In this document: positions 25,301 to 40,300 of the stretch, piece by piece
Position numbering within the stretch: the stretch's first letter is position 1
How the letters are laid out: each line of letters opens with the position of its first letter
NCBI GenBank assembly: GCA_026874595.1
Contig: CM049319.1
Span: 60,082,917 to 60,146,916 of the forward strand
Source of the DNA: Sipunculus nudus
Taxonomy: Eukaryota > Annelida > Sipuncula > Golfingiida > Sipunculidae
Length of the DNA stretch: 64,000 nucleotides
Direction: 5' to 3'
Translations under genes and position numbers: made by a program
Notes under the pieces: generated by a model
Told to the model about the DNA's origin: nothing
The model's input: the letters and a program-made list of their open reading frames with translations, nothing else
Database searches by the model: none

Positions 25301-28300
25301 TTTCTGAGCATATATAAAACTTGGCTCTTGCATTTCTTGCCCAGTATTTTTATGACCGTCGAGAGAACATCAAGTCTTTGGAGTGACAAGAGTTTGCCAA
25401 TCTTTGATTTCTTTGGAGTAACTGCTGAACCTCTTATGAAGACATCCACTCTAATCATAGTTTAACATGAATGTTGCAACCAGGTTGCCAAAACAAGTTT
25501 GAAGATTCTACTTACTGTTGATGTCATTGGATTATAAGAAAAAAAAATTGGCCATTTTGTTCCAAATGGGTTACCAACAACCATATCGCAGACAAAGATA
25601 ACTCGCATCCTGAATAGTTAATGTAAACATCTGTACAAGACATAGGAAGGCTATATTTAGTTACACTTACAGGAGTAATAAAACAAGGATATGGATGTAC
25701 ATTGTAGGAGGAGCAATTTATAGCCAAGACGTCACTGGGATTACCATGGAAAAGTTTGTAAATATTTTATGAGAACTTTTATATATCTCCTTTAGGTCAA
25801 TGGACATCGGTCTGCGTGTATTTATAGAATCAGAGTCTATAAAAGGAATCATAGATATCACATCATGTGTGTAGGGAGAGTGAATCGCTTTACACAAAGA
25901 AGTTCTTTTGTTTGTAATTGACTTTTGAGTCCAATGAAACAAAACATGATTTTAATCGCAAAGTGAGCCAATTCGAACATTACTGGATTTGAACAAAGTC
26001 AGTATATTGGAATATAACTGGATTTTAACAAATCAAGCCCATTCAAAAACATTTCTTGATCTTAACAAAGGCAGCACATTGGAACATTAGTCAGAAATAC
26101 CTTTGTTTAACTGGTTTTGTCACATTTGAAGGACAGACTTTTTATATTCAGTATCAATTATACTAAGGTTCAAGTGACATTAGAAAAGTTTCTTTTCAAA
26201 ACATTTTATCCATACAATGTGCAAAATTTGTGCTGACTGTGACCAGCTGACTTTAAGAGATATGGATTGCAAATGTACTGAGCAAGTTTTACACAAGCAG
26301 ATAACTCGAAGAATTTTAACCAATGCTTTTACGGAGAAGCCAGTTGAAGATTATTACATAAATTACAGAAATACCAACCTATCACTCACTCAGTGCAATA
26401 TGGCCTCTGGCCTGAAGAGGCGACGGGATGGAACACGCTATCTGACACGTAATTCCCCTCCTGTCTGGTTTCAGGAGTATGAAGCAGTCGTGACGGAGAC
26501 TTTGGTACCAGTTGAAGGGTGTGTTTGGTTTTGCAGGGCTAGAAATATTTTTTAAAACAAAGCTCAATATGTGCCATACAGTGTTCTGAAATTATCTTTA
26601 CAAATTTGATCAGAGCAAGACTGCTACTGTTTCAGTAAAACATCAAAAATGATTTTTTTGAAAATATATATATTGTACATAGAACAACATGTGGATCCAG
26701 AGTGTTTAATCTGTATTCATTATTTTTTATATATTTACACTTCATCTGGATATTACTGATATTACAAGATGTTCTTATAAATTTTAATAATATTTGATTG
26801 CTGGGGGTGGGGGGGGGGGGTAAATTAGGAGTCCATATGATGAATAGTTAAACTACTGATGATAAATGTAACAAGATAAATTTTTTAGGGTATATAGTAA
26901 ATTTCAAACCATGTTATAATTTCAGGCGGGTCAATCCCAAACTTATACAAAGATGTACCATGCCCGAGTTGAAAGGTAATGAAGAAGGGGTGAAGGTCAA
27001 AGGAGGTCAGAGTTCATCCCAAAAGACTAACGTCAATCCACAAGCTTCTCAAAATGGTGGCCTGCCAGTGGCTAACAGTGCAGTTCGTGGAAACGACTCC
27101 GCAAAGAAGAAGACTACATTAGACCAGTATCACTCGCTCGCAGCGAGCGTGTTTGATGGTGGCCAGTCAGGACTAGAGGAATGCTTTATCAACTCAGCCA
27201 GGGTAAGTTTTATATTCATCATTTTGTGAAGAAATTTTGATGATAAATGTTTCACCCTGTGGTGTTCTGTAACTTTCACACAGTGCTCCCAAGATCAAAA
27301 CAATAGAGCTAAATAGGGCTGTACTGGGTATTTTAAGTATAACCATGTGCAATTGGTGTGCCACGTGGTACATGTAATACTATTGCAGACCAGAACAGCA
27401 CTCAGTAAATTACATACCTCAACAAGTAAAAACAGTTGTACAGTCCTTCCAGATTATCACCAAAATTTAATTTGTTCTTTTTTATCCTTCCACCAGGGGT
27501 CGCCAGGGGTCATTTCTTCTCAAAACAAATATCTTGCATTTAAGAGTTGACAGGAAAGCCGGGACTACCAGTCTGAACTGTCAAACTTCAAAATAAAAAT
27601 TTGTTACATTTCAAGGAAACACCTTCTGTTTACATTTCACATGTACACGCATTACAAAATATTACTTATTTCATGAACTCCATACAAAAAAAAACCACCC
27701 ATATTTATGTAATTTATCTTGGAACAATTCTTGTCCAACATATTTTAATGGACTGCATTAATCTCTTCACCACATTTATAACTAAACCAATGGTGTATTT
27801 AGAACCCCTAGTGTATTGTGGGCATAGGATTTCTGTCCCTACAATCCCTAACCAGTAGAGTCTTACTCTAGCAGTTTGGTTCTTTCTTGGCCCATGCCCC
27901 ACTCCTCAACTGAGTCCCTTTGAAATCAGTTCAGTATTTCTTTGCATTTTCCTGCTCACAGACAAACTTACAAAAATGAGATAAAACAGAAACTCCTTAA
28001 AAGGGTGAACAAAATATTCAATTTTGGACTGCTTCACTATAGGGGTGAGCATTTTTGGCTTATTAAAATAATACTGCATAAAGTTATATTTCTTTATATC
28101 CAAGGGTAACCATGTAAAAAATGGCTTAGACATTCTAACAGGATTCTAACAAAAAAAATCCTTGAAATTTTATATGAATGTTTAAGGCCTTGAAAGTTTT
28201 TCAGTTTCTTTGAAATTAAAAAATAAAATCTTTAATTTCACTCAAATGGCTGGCTGTGGCAGGCTGATTGGAGCAGGATATGCTTAACATGGGCCACCAT

Positions 28301-31300
28301 ATTGATGTACCTTGTCTGTAGGATCATAACATCAATTGAGTTAATATTGTCCAGTAGGTCTTGACTATCTTGTGTTCAGTATGTCTTTTACAGTATTTGT
28401 TAATATTTTACTTTTACCAAACATGCTAAAAATATATAGTTTAATCTTTAAAAAAAGGATAAAATACAACAACAAAAATCCAAATTTTTCATTGAAAAAC
28501 CTTTACAATGAAATCTAGAAATTTCTAGAAACCCTTGGTCACTGTGACAATATTATTTTTTTAACCAACAGATTTGGAGGAATTTTCACAGAATATTATA
28601 ATGTAATTTGAATGAAAAGAATAGAAAATAAAATATGACAGTATCATGATTCTGTGTAACTTCAGTTGATTGTGATAACAAGCAGAATCAGAAAAGGTTG
28701 TCAATAACTCAGCGACTCCGAAGGACAACGAGAAGCAGTTCTCCACAATATGCTGACTCATGCTAGATTTCTTTCAACAATGCACTGAGTAAATATCTGA
28801 CAGACCAAATAGTTCCGCTGACATGCTCTGTAAGGAAACCTGTGGTGGCCCACGGTTCAGTCAGTGTAAATAATCATAATAGCTTTAGACACAATAGTAT
28901 ACAGTTGAACCTCTCCTTACGGGCACCTCTGTACTAAGGGCACCTCAAATATACAGGTCACTTATGGACAGTCCCTTGAAAGTAGGTCCTGAAATCCATA
29001 ACCTCCCTACTAAGAGCACCTCTGTGGGTCATGTGTCAGGTCCCGTCAGTGTCTGTAATTCAGAGGTTCTACTGTACATATATGTTGGTTAAGTTAGGAT
29101 TATACAAGTTAATGAAACTTTGGTCCTTTCTGTAATTTATTGTTTGTATTACATACTGTATACTGAATGTTTCTATGTGTGACAGTGTGTGCACATGATC
29201 CACTGATAGATATAGTACAGTACTACCTGTGTCACTTGTAAGCTTGTAAGCTTCATGTAAGCTTGATACCTTAAAGATGCGTTGTCAATAATTCATGGTA
29301 TATTTTTCTGTCACATCCATACTTTATTATAATGTAATTGAAGATCGTCACTCTGGACTTTTGTCACATAAATGTGGCTACAACTACGATTTGCAAATTT
29401 TTGGTTTTGAACTGTTGTGAATTATGCAAACTGTGCCCCAATGGGCGTCATTTTTCTTGTTTTTCCATATATCCAGATATATTTCAAATTATTTTTCCAA
29501 GGGGCTATCTTAGCGCCATCTGTTAGCAAATATGACTGAATCAAGGCAGAAAGCCTTTTGTTACTCTGACTCAAGCCCTCTGTGGGGTTACATCAAAAAA
29601 CATAATTTAATCTTAATAATGAAATGTGTGGTAAGTAGGGTTTTAAATAAACTTGTATAGATCTATTGCCTTATCTATTTCTTAATAATTCACAGATTAT
29701 CTTAAAGCATGTTACTCCTTTGTCCTGTGGTACAAAATGTTCACCCTTAAGGGTGTGTCATTGTATTATCTGTTAAAATTTAAAAGTAGGTTCAGTTGTC
29801 TTCATTACTCTAAAGGACCTTCTGTTCTATTTTTGATGAAACTAAACTGGTTTTCAATCCCAAAATTTTGACTGAGTAGAATAAGCTAGTATTATGCCAG
29901 AAGTTTTATAAGGACAATCAGTCCTAATAAAGGAATACTTTAGTTTGTCAAAAATACCCCAATAACTCACAGAAAATGATGACAGTTTGCAATTACATGC
30001 ATACATTTTACAAAGCTAAAGATGTTCATGTCTTCAGAGTGGTAATTTTATCAAATATCTTGTGACATAATACATTTAAAAAATGGATAAAAAGTACTTA
30101 TTTGAATATCTTTGCCCTATTTTCACCTTGCTTTAATGGCACTTACATATATAATATAATATACATGTAATATAATAAATTATAATATAATATAATATAA
30201 TATAACATAATGTAATATAATATAATATAATGTAATATTATATAATGTAATATAATATAATATAATAAACAGTTAAAACAGTTAAATTTTATTTATTTTA
30301 TTTTGTTTTCTGATATTGTGATATATTAAATTATTATATCACAGTATATTATATAATTTTCATTTTATAGATTATATATACAAATTTAAAAAAATTTCTA
30401 AATGAAGGTTTTCCAAACTAACCTGGATGGTAATAGTTAATTAATCCTTGGACAGAGATACCTGATCTCAATATTCCCTGGCCAATATTCCCTTGATTAT
30501 TATTCCCAAAAGAATAATTGTGATACATTGTACCCATTAAACGTGTGAATCACCTGGACCTCCCAGAGAGGAGGTCACATGGTACACTTCCCATGATCCT
30601 CTCTGACACACATCAGAACATTGGCGGAGTCCTGGTAGTTAGCCTTCCGTTCACCTTTGCCTCCGGTGCACAATCGTAAATTTTTAATGCGGCTTCGATC
30701 AGCAGTGCTCATAATGCAAAGTTGTGGGTGTATAAACATTAGTTATGCACTAAAACATCAACAGTTAACATAGGTGACATGAAATTTAATAAATATGTTG
30801 TTTCTAATATTTATGGTCACATTGGATTGTAGGTTTTAATTTTAGGTAAGATATTAAAAAAAGAGTGAATCTTGGATTAAGTAAATGTTTGAGGTATCAT
30901 TTTTTCCGTGATGCTGAGTCATCGGAGCCTGGAAGTATTGATCTATGCAGGTCACGGAAAGCCATAAACTGTAGTGTGGGGGCTGTCAGTAAACTGTAAC
31001 ATCAACACTTAACTGATCTAGCAGTGACTAGTTAAATGGTCTAATGGATGGCCTTCCACTTGGCTTTTTATGTGTCAAACCTGATTTATCAATTTTATCA
31101 ATGTTGTGGAATTTAATATAGCAGGTTTTAGCTAGCACTTTGTATTCTTCTTATCATAATAAATGTATTTTATATGTATTACTGTGACTTCTGTACACTT
31201 CTTTAAGCTGATAATCGAGCATCAAATCTGATTACATAGATTTATAATATATCATGCCACTGTTGGCTAGTTGGATTTAACAATATAGCATACTTTATGT

Positions 31301-34300
31301 GAATTATAGTAGCTAGGTTTTATAGAGAAATAATTAAATAATGAAAATTGCCATTTAATATCAGAGATCTATCAGTATAAAGTTGTTGTAATTATCTGTA
31401 AATATACTGTATACTAAATAACATTTATGAAATATTTTTTATAACAAATACTAAATTTTATTTTTCAACATACAAAATTGCTATATACCCATGTTGAAGA
31501 GATGATTTGAGGTTTAACACACTGATAGAGAGACATGGGTATTGATTTTTTTTTTTATTCCCCCACACAGTGTTTCTTCCTGAGATTTTTTTACAGACAT
31601 CAGATATTCTGATTGTTTTGTGTTGTGAAGGATACCATAAATTAATTCACAAGACATTGGCCTTCTGCCCGTCTTGTCTGGGCCTCGCAAGCCGAGGGGG
31701 TCTCAGTCTCAGAGGGAAATTCCCTCTAAGGCCAGGAAATCAGAATATCTTGTTAATTTGTGTGCTCCTTAATACATCTTTCTGAGTAAACCTTTTTTTC
31801 CTATTATTGCCCAGCTGCAATTACATCAATGTTTTATCTTTTTTCTTACCTCTTCGTTATAACATTGTAGATTAAAAAATTTTTTGGCCTAAAACTGTGA
31901 TTTATATTCAAAATATTTTTTGGGCTTATAATTTTTTATTAAAATTTTGTTAGATCAGTGGGATTATAAATTTAAACAAATTTAATATAAAAGTAGAGAA
32001 TTTTGTTGACAATATTCTGTGAACCTTCCATATTGCTCAATGATTTGACAAATAAAACTGTTATTCAACTCAATTATTATATTTTCAAATAGGAATAGTA
32101 TATTGGGAAACAAGAATGAACACTCAATAAGAATTAAAATTAAGTAACAATTAAGTATAAAAATACCAATAGCATCTGGTCTAGATTGTTTACCCTGTTT
32201 AACCTTTTGCCTAAATATCAAGGCATCACTGGCCCTTTGAATAAAATAGCCAGTATTATAGAATTTATATTTATCATATAATTACAGATATGTTTTAAAA
32301 AAAGTAGTACTCCTGTTACAGTATGCCAGCAGCATCTCGATTTAAAATTTACTGTTGTTAGCCTTTGTACCACAGCCAAGGTCAGATGTAGCAGGCCTGA
32401 GGAACGCAAACCTGGTGCCCAGGGCAGCATTTCTTGAGGTCACATGATCCAGGAAGACAAACCCTTAGAAAACGGGATAATGCTAGCTGTATTATATATG
32501 AACTACTGACCTAGACAGATCCCCCCTATATGGCTTTTGTTGAAAGTGTGGACGTTATATTTTAATATTTTATATGGAAAGACAAACACCCCCACTGCAG
32601 AGGAGGGTAAGTTGTAATTAACATTTTAATGAGAAAAAACTTTTATAATTAATATAATTATATTAGTTTTTTTTGTGATATTCAATGTTAAAAGGGACAC
32701 AAAAAAAAAAATTCCAATCACTGAACCAATTTAAAAATAACATGTAACTAAAAAAATAATCATACTTTTCAATTAGAGTGATTTATCGTTTACTTTCATT
32801 AAATATCTTAAATTTAAAGTAAGTATGAACGAGTAATTGGTATAGGATGGAAAATAATCTTTTTCCTGTTCTGAAAAGTCCTATCCTAAATATTTACACA
32901 GAAATAAAAATTAAAGAATTTTTTTTTACAAATACAATCTTTACATCTTTTCTGTTTTAGGTGTGTGAATGTGATTTGTGTGTGTTTTATGATTTTGTAT
33001 TTCATGTTACTTTATTCATTGCTGGAGACTGTTTATAGATAACATGAATTAACTAGACAGAGTGGCTTCCGTGACTTGTTTTAAATTGACATGTAAAGTC
33101 TAATCTCAGAAATATTAAACTTGTAAGGCCCCAAAAAACGGTTTTGCTCATAGGCATATTTTCAGAAATCAGTGCAGGAGGCTGGGGAGTTTGATTTTTT
33201 TATACTTTATTTCCTTTTGTTATGATTTTTATACAAATTTCATATGATCAGGGGACTTGTTTTATTGAACAGATAACATCACATCATAATAAAACAAAAT
33301 TTTATTCAAATTTTAATATTTTATTTCATTTTTTAAAAGAAATAATTGAGTGTCTTGAGCTTAAATTCAGTATATTACTGTTTAAAGTTAATATTAAAAT
33401 GTTTGGTGTAGAGAGTCAAAATTAAAGCATGCAGTGCCTCAGAAACTATGCTTTCCTTTTTCCTAAATGTTCTGTAAAATAAATAGTCATTGTATAACTG
33501 TTTTGATTAATTGTAGGACGGAGACTATGACAGGATTGAAACTGTGCTGCTCCGACGTAATGAAGTCCTCATCAATGTAGATGTTCGAGACCAGGTGACG
33601 GGAAATACCGCCCTGATCTGGGCGGCCAAGAGAGGTCATGTCAGGGTAGGTCAAGGTCATGTAATTTATAATGATACTTGTATGCTGTAAGGTCACTGTC
33701 ATGTCATTTATCTTGATAGTCATGGCTGCTAGGTCAAGGTCATGTAATTTATAATGATACATGTATGCTATTAGGTCAAGGTTGTGTAATTTATAATGAT
33801 ACTTGTATGCTGTTAGGTCAAGGTCATGTAGTTTATCTTGAGCCATGGCTGCAAGGTCAAGGTCATGTTATTTATAATGATACATGTATGCTGTTAGGTC
33901 AAGGTCATGTAGTTTATCTTGAGTCATGGCTGCTAGGTCAAGGTCATGTAATTTATAATGATACTTGTACGCTGTTAGGTCAAGGTCATGTTATTTCAAA
34001 TGATTTTCATGTGCTGCTTGGTCAAGGTCATGTACCTTATGATTTTAGTCATGTGCTTTATGGTCAATGTTATTTGATGGATGGTGCATTTAAAATGTAT
34101 TAGTAAAGTGCTGAGTGACTTTAAATGATGCTGAATATTTTTCTGCTGGTTTGTACAACTGATAATGTACAATAAATACTTGTTCGAGTGAGGTATTTTT
34201 CACTGAAAATACCTCGTTAATGACTGGATCTGAATTGAGTCATGATATTTATATGCCAAAGCTATTTATCTCTTTTTTTCAAAATTTTTTGTCAGAATTA

Positions 34301-37300
34301 TAATTCTTAGATTTTAGACAACAATCTGTAATGTTTACTCTGATTAATTAAATTTTATGGAAAAATAAATCTTAAACACAAAAAAAAGATAAATGTGTTG
34401 TGGAGCTCTGATGCATCTGTTATTGCATTACAAAACCTTTAATGGTAAGAATTTTATACTTCTTTTCATTTAAAAAGTAAGAGTTGTTAAAAAAATTCTG
34501 TTCTTATTCATTAAGTCACTGGAATTTTGTATCTGATGCTAAAAGGCTCTATCATTTTTCAGATTGTTGAGATCTTATTAAAGCATGGGGTAGACATCAC
34601 ACTGAGGAACTACGATGGACAGACAGCGTTTGAGTTGGCATCGCCACAGATTCGTCAGCTGCTGCTGGAGTCAGTAGACAAAGGGGGACCGCATCGTAAT
34701 CTGCTCCAGGCTGCCTGGCAGGGAAACGCTAAATTAATCAAGAAGATTGTGGTACGTTTACTATTATAAATTCTCATGAAATTATAGCTACTTTAGAAGA
34801 AGCTCCAGTTACACCTTAAGCCATCTTGATTTCATTTTTATACATCAGTCTGTGACGGGACGTATTATGGTTTACCTACCATCTGTCATGTCATCTGTCT
34901 GAGCTGTCCGTCCGTCCCATAATTTTTACTGTCGCTGTAATAACTTACCAAGGCTTTGGTCAATTTTAACAAAACTCCACATAACTACTTACCAATAGAT
35001 TATCTTGTGCAAGTTTGATTATGGGCAAAATTTCCACATATTTACTGGTGTTGCTGCAGTAACTTATGAGGAATATGATGGATTTTGATAAAACTTGACA
35101 GAAATGTCAATCAATAAAATATCTCCCCTAAGTTTGATTTTCAGTAAAATCCATGCATATTTTATGAGGTCAGAGGTCACAAGTACCATAGTATTAGTAT
35201 TAGTACCATATATTTGTCCCCCACTCCACAGATGTAGGGGACATTGTTTTGGGTTTGTCTGTCTAGCTGTCCTTCTGTCTGTCCGTCTGTCTTTCTCTCT
35301 GTCCGTCTGTCAAGTTTCTTTTCTGTGCGATAACTTTCCTAATTATTATCTAATTTCATTCAAATTTGGGTCAGTGATTGCTCTCATGCATACCTTGGTT
35401 GGGATTGGTTTTGGAGTGTCTGGCTTCTGTCTTTCTGTCACTTTGTCTGTCTGTCTGTCAAGTTTTCGTTTCCATGCGATAACTTTTATAAATATTATCT
35501 GATTTCATTCAAATTTTGGTCAGACATTGCTCTCATGCATACCTTGGTTGGGACTGGTTTAAGAGTGTCTGGCTTCTGTCTTACTGTTTGTCTGTCACTT
35601 TGTCTGTCTGTCTGTCAGGTTTTCGTTTCCGTGGGATAACTTTCCTAAATATTATCTGATTTCATTCAAATTTTGGTCAGTGATTGCTCTCATGCTTCCT
35701 ATGGTTTGGATTGGTTTTGGATTATCTGGCATCTGTCTGTCTGTCTGTCACTTTGTCTGTCTGTCTGTCAGGTTTTCGTTTCCGTGCCATAACTCCTAAA
35801 TATTATCCTATTTCATTCAAATTTTGGTCAGACATTGCTCTCATGCATACCTTGGTTGGGATGGGTTTTGGAGTCTCTGGCTTTTCTCTGTCTGTCTGTC
35901 ACTTTGTCTGTCCGTCTGTCAGGTTTTTAGCCCTCAGCCCTTAGGCTGATGGGCTATTGTCGTCACCCAAGCTGTCCGTCCGTCCGGCCGGCCGACGTCC
36001 ATTAACTTTTACCTTGTGAGCGGGATATCTTGAAAACGATTCGCCGTCAGAATTTCATTTCCTCGGTAAAGATGTATATCGACAAAATCTCGGTCAAGTT
36101 CGAAGATGGGTGACCTTGACCTATTTTTCTACATTTTAGAGCTGATTATAGAAAAACACTTAGATGCTTATTACTCAGGAACCATTTGGTGGATTTTCAC
36201 AAAACTTACTATGATTATTGGGACTGGTAATCTGTACCTGCTACACAAGTTTGGTAGCGCCACCTACAATTTCTGATTTTTAATGAATTTTTATTGGATT
36301 TTTCAACTTTGGGCTTGTGAGCGGGATATCTCTAAAAGAATTCATTGTAGGAATTTTATTTTTTCTGTGAAGATGGATATTGACAAAATCTCGGTCAAGT
36401 TCCAAGATGGGTGACCTTGACTTATTTTTCTACGTTTTGGAGCTAATTATAGAAAAAATTTTGAAGCTTATTTCTCTGGAACCATTAGCTGGATTTTCAC
36501 AAAACTTACTATGATTGTAGGGACTGATAGTCTGTAACTACTGCACAAGTTTGGGGCACCATCTGCAATTTCTGATTTTTAATTAATTTTTCTTGGATTT
36601 TTCAATTTTGGCCTTGTGAGCGGAATATCTCTAAAAGTATTCACAATAGGAATTTTATTTTTTCAGGGAAGATGTATATTGACAAAATCTCGGTCAAGTT
36701 CGAAAATGGGTGACCTTGACCTACTTTTCAAGGTCACAGAGCTTATAATAGAATAAAACTTAGAAGCTTATTTTTCAGGAAGCATTTGGTGGATTGTTAT
36801 GAATCATGGTACATACCTCCATTTTAAATTTATAACTGAGACATGTACAGATATACATCCATGTGAGAACAGATATTTAGTACTTTTTACTGTTACCACC
36901 TCTAAACACTGTTCTTTTGGCTGAGGGCTTTTGTCAGCTTCTGCTGATATTCTAGTTGTTTCCCTGCTATAACTATCCTAAATATTATCTGATGTCATTC
37001 AGATTTTGGTCAGTGATTGCTCTCATGCTTACCTTGGTTTGGATATGTTTGAAGTGTCTGGCTTATGTCTGTTGTTCTGTCTGTCACTTGTTAAGTTTTT
37101 GTTTTTGTGGGATAACTTTCCTATATATTATCTTATTTCATTCAAATTTTGTCAGTGATTGCTATCATGCATGCCCTGGTTGGGATTTTGGAGTGTCTGG
37201 CTTATGTCTGTCTATCTGTCACTCTGTCTGTCCATCCTTTATCAAGCATGAAAAACAACAAGATCCCAAAGCGGGGGACATTAATTCCATGAATTTGCTT

Positions 37301-40300
37301 GTTTGTAACAGTTTATTTGTTTAAAAAATTTTGATATTCTGTTAAGAAAATGTGTGAATCAAATGAGCATTTTTCTACCATAAAATGTTAAAAAAAAGTG
37401 AAATGTGGAAAATCTGAGATTCTTAGGATAACTTTAAGAGGAAATCAAATATTTAAATGATTAGTATTGGTATTTGAACAATTAAGGTGTTGTATGTAGC
37501 ACTTTATGATGCAGGATGAGGGAAAACGTGTCGACATCAACTGTCGTAACGCTGATGGTCTGACGCCCCTACTGCTGGCCACAAGGGATGTACATTTGTT
37601 TGAGAAGAGCGGAGATAGAAACAGGAAAAGCTACAACCCCCTGGATGTTGTGGAAGAGTTACTGATCAATAGAGCGTACGTGTTAAACACTTGTGTCTGT
37701 CACTTATAATGCTTGTCATATATGTAACAGCTTGTATATGTAAAGCTGGCTTCCCATCTACCTATCCTGGTAGATGTGAGGGTGCTGCCATCTGGCAGGA
37801 AAAACCAGCTGCAGTATATGTGATGGTGAAATTGCAAAAAAATAAATTTTTATCTTTTTACCATTATTTATAACAATGAAAAGCAATCCAGAGGACCTGT
37901 CAAAAATGGTCAGAAAATTCTGATGATGTGCATACACAATTGCAGCTGCAATTATAATTGTAGATCTTTTTCAGCCACTTAAAAATTTGACTACTGTGGC
38001 TGGCTTAACATTTTGTATTCCTTTGCAGAAAATATAAGTACCTTGTGTATGTCCCACTTTAGTATGATAATCCTAGACCAAACTGAGTAAGAATTGTGAA
38101 GTAGCCCTTTTCTGTTCTGTTTTATGGCATCCTTACAATCAACAATTTTTCAATTGGCTGTTCAGAGATGTGCAATTATATAATAGTTAAATGACTATTC
38201 ATTAGTTGCACTGCATATTCAACAGGGATCCAAATAGTATTGATGAAGAAGGCAAGACCCCTCTCCACCATCTGTCTTCAGGGAAAGCTCTGAATGCCAA
38301 GCATCTTGTCCAGTTACTGCTGACTGAGGGATCAGATCTAGGTAACACACACACACACACATACATACATAAAATACAAATAATTGAATGCCAAGCATCT
38401 TGTCCAGTTACTGCTGACTGAGGGATCAGATCTAGGTAACATACACACACACACACACCTACAAAGCTCTGAATGCCAAGCAACTTGTCCAGTTACTGGT
38501 GACAGATGGATCAGGTCTAGTTAACACACACACACACATACATAAAATACAAAACTCTGAATGCTAAGCAACTTGTCCAGTTACTGCTGATCAAGGGATC
38601 AGATCTTGGTAACACACACACACACACATACATAAAATACAAAGCTCTGAATGCTAAGCAACTTGTCCAGTTACTGATGACCAAGGGATCAGATCTTGGT
38701 AACGCACACACATACATACTAGACGACCATAGGTCGAACGCTTGCCGGAAATCGGAAGTGAAACACAGATGGACAGACAGAAAATTTTGTCGGTTTTCTA
38801 TCAATGGAATGACTCTCAAGGACATTGCTGAGAATATGTGGCCCGTAGAATGACATATGAGACAAAAGAACAGGCAAGCAGACAAAGCCGACAACAAAAG
38901 ACAAACAGACAGACATACTGACTTTGTGAGACAAGATTGACACCAGATGACTTAACCTGGTTATGGAGAAGATTCAAAGGAAGAAAATGAGTTATAATTA
39001 ATGTAATTTAGATTAATAGTTTTGGAGGTATGGCGAATTAATGATATACTTGGGAGGTTCGACTGTAGCGCCCTCTAGCGGACATATTCCAAAAACGACA
39101 AACGCGGTTTGTATTATTAGCGTATGACATGAGATGTCCCAGTTTCAAAAGGATTCCGTCAAAGCTGTGGCCTGTAGAATGCTATATGTAAGGCGTAAGA
39201 ACCAGCAAGCAGGCGACTTTGAGGATAACGGACAAACAGATGGACACACTGACAAAGTGACAGAAGATTGAAACCAGATGCCTTAATCAGGTTATGGAGA
39301 AGACTAAAAGGAAGAAAATAAGCTATAGTTTATGTAACTGAGGCTTTGGGTGTAGAGATATGGCCAATACAATGGTATGTGTGTAAGGGTCGTGTGCAGC
39401 GCGCACTAGTGGCAATATCCGGAAAATGAAAAATTTATTTCGAGATATTAGTGTAAGACATAAGGTGTAATAGTTTCAAAAGGATTCCCTCAAAACTGTG
39501 GCCTATAGAATGCTATATGTGAGACGCAAGAACCAGCAAGCAGGCGAATTTGAGGACAACTGACAAACAGACAGACACACTGACAAAGTAACTCAAAATT
39601 GAGTCCAGATGACTACTCCAGGTTATGGAGAAGACTCAAAGGAAGAAAAAAGCTACAGTTTATGTAACTGAGGTTTATAGTTTTGGACATATTACCAAAG
39701 CATGATATGTTGGGAGAGGTTCGAGTTCAGCGCCCCCTAGCGGCCAAATCCGGAAAATGAAAAGTTGGTTTCGAGATATTAGTGTAAGACTTAAGATGTA
39801 ATAGTTTCAAAAAGATTCTTTCAAAACTGGGGGCTGTAGAATGCTATATGTGAGACGCAAGAGCAAGCAGGCGAATTTGAGGACAATTGACAAACAGACA
39901 GACACACTGACAAGGTGACACAAAATTGTGACCAGATGACTACACCAGGTTATGGAGGAGACTCAGAGGAAGAAAATAAGCTATAGTTTATGTAATTGAG
40001 GCTTATAATTTTGGAGATATGGCCAAAATATGATATATTGGGGAGGTTCGCATCCAGCGCCCCCTAGTGGCCCTATCCAAAAAACAAACTAGCTGCAAAA
40101 GTCGCCGTGTTATCAGCATTTACGCGAAATCATGTTTTTTTCTCGCTTGACGAGATATAGAACGAGATTTGGCAAGACGAGCAGTTTTATTATGTCAAGA
40201 CGGCCAAACGTTACGAAATGGCGAAAACTGGATCCGTCTAGCTGTAAAAGTCGCCGAGTTATAAGCATTTTCGTGTACTCTCGTGTTTTCTCGTTTGACG

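Larger units (their letters stand above)
16339..26925 (+). other. Intron 1 (10.6 kb)
   Basis: Holds a large foldback (16388-17280), a family A copy split by a truncated LINE (17600-18920), and a candidate alternative first exon (26217-26518). From 18921 to about 26100 I see only AT-rich sequence with short duplications (for example AAATTGGAATCTG repeats near 20700) and no recognisable gene. Confidence 0.7.
27203..33516 (+). other. Intron 2 (6.3 kb)
   Basis: Contains a TA-flanked MITE (28902-29074) and an AT-rich 5-mer microsatellite (about 30145-30265). The rest is AT-rich with no recognised gene. A continuous ankyrin helix across exons 2 and 3 argues against a missed exon here. Confidence 0.7.

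Noticed and set aside
26475-26518. 44-nt internal exon using the acceptor tract ending at 26474
   Set aside because: Joined to exon 1 it shifts frame and meets TGA within a few codons; no upstream phase-0 exon was found. Kept only as an alternative reading of the candidate first exon.
33487-34103. Overlapping 112- and 119-residue open frames on both strands at the exon 3/intron 3 boundary
   Set aside because: Both are produced by the stop-free tandem repeat; their translations are the same short unit repeated. The only real coding part is exon 3.
35095-37324. Cysteine- and serine-rich open frames of 86-135 residues
   Set aside because: They are translations of the CTGTCTGT-rich tandem units of element C and not conserved proteins.
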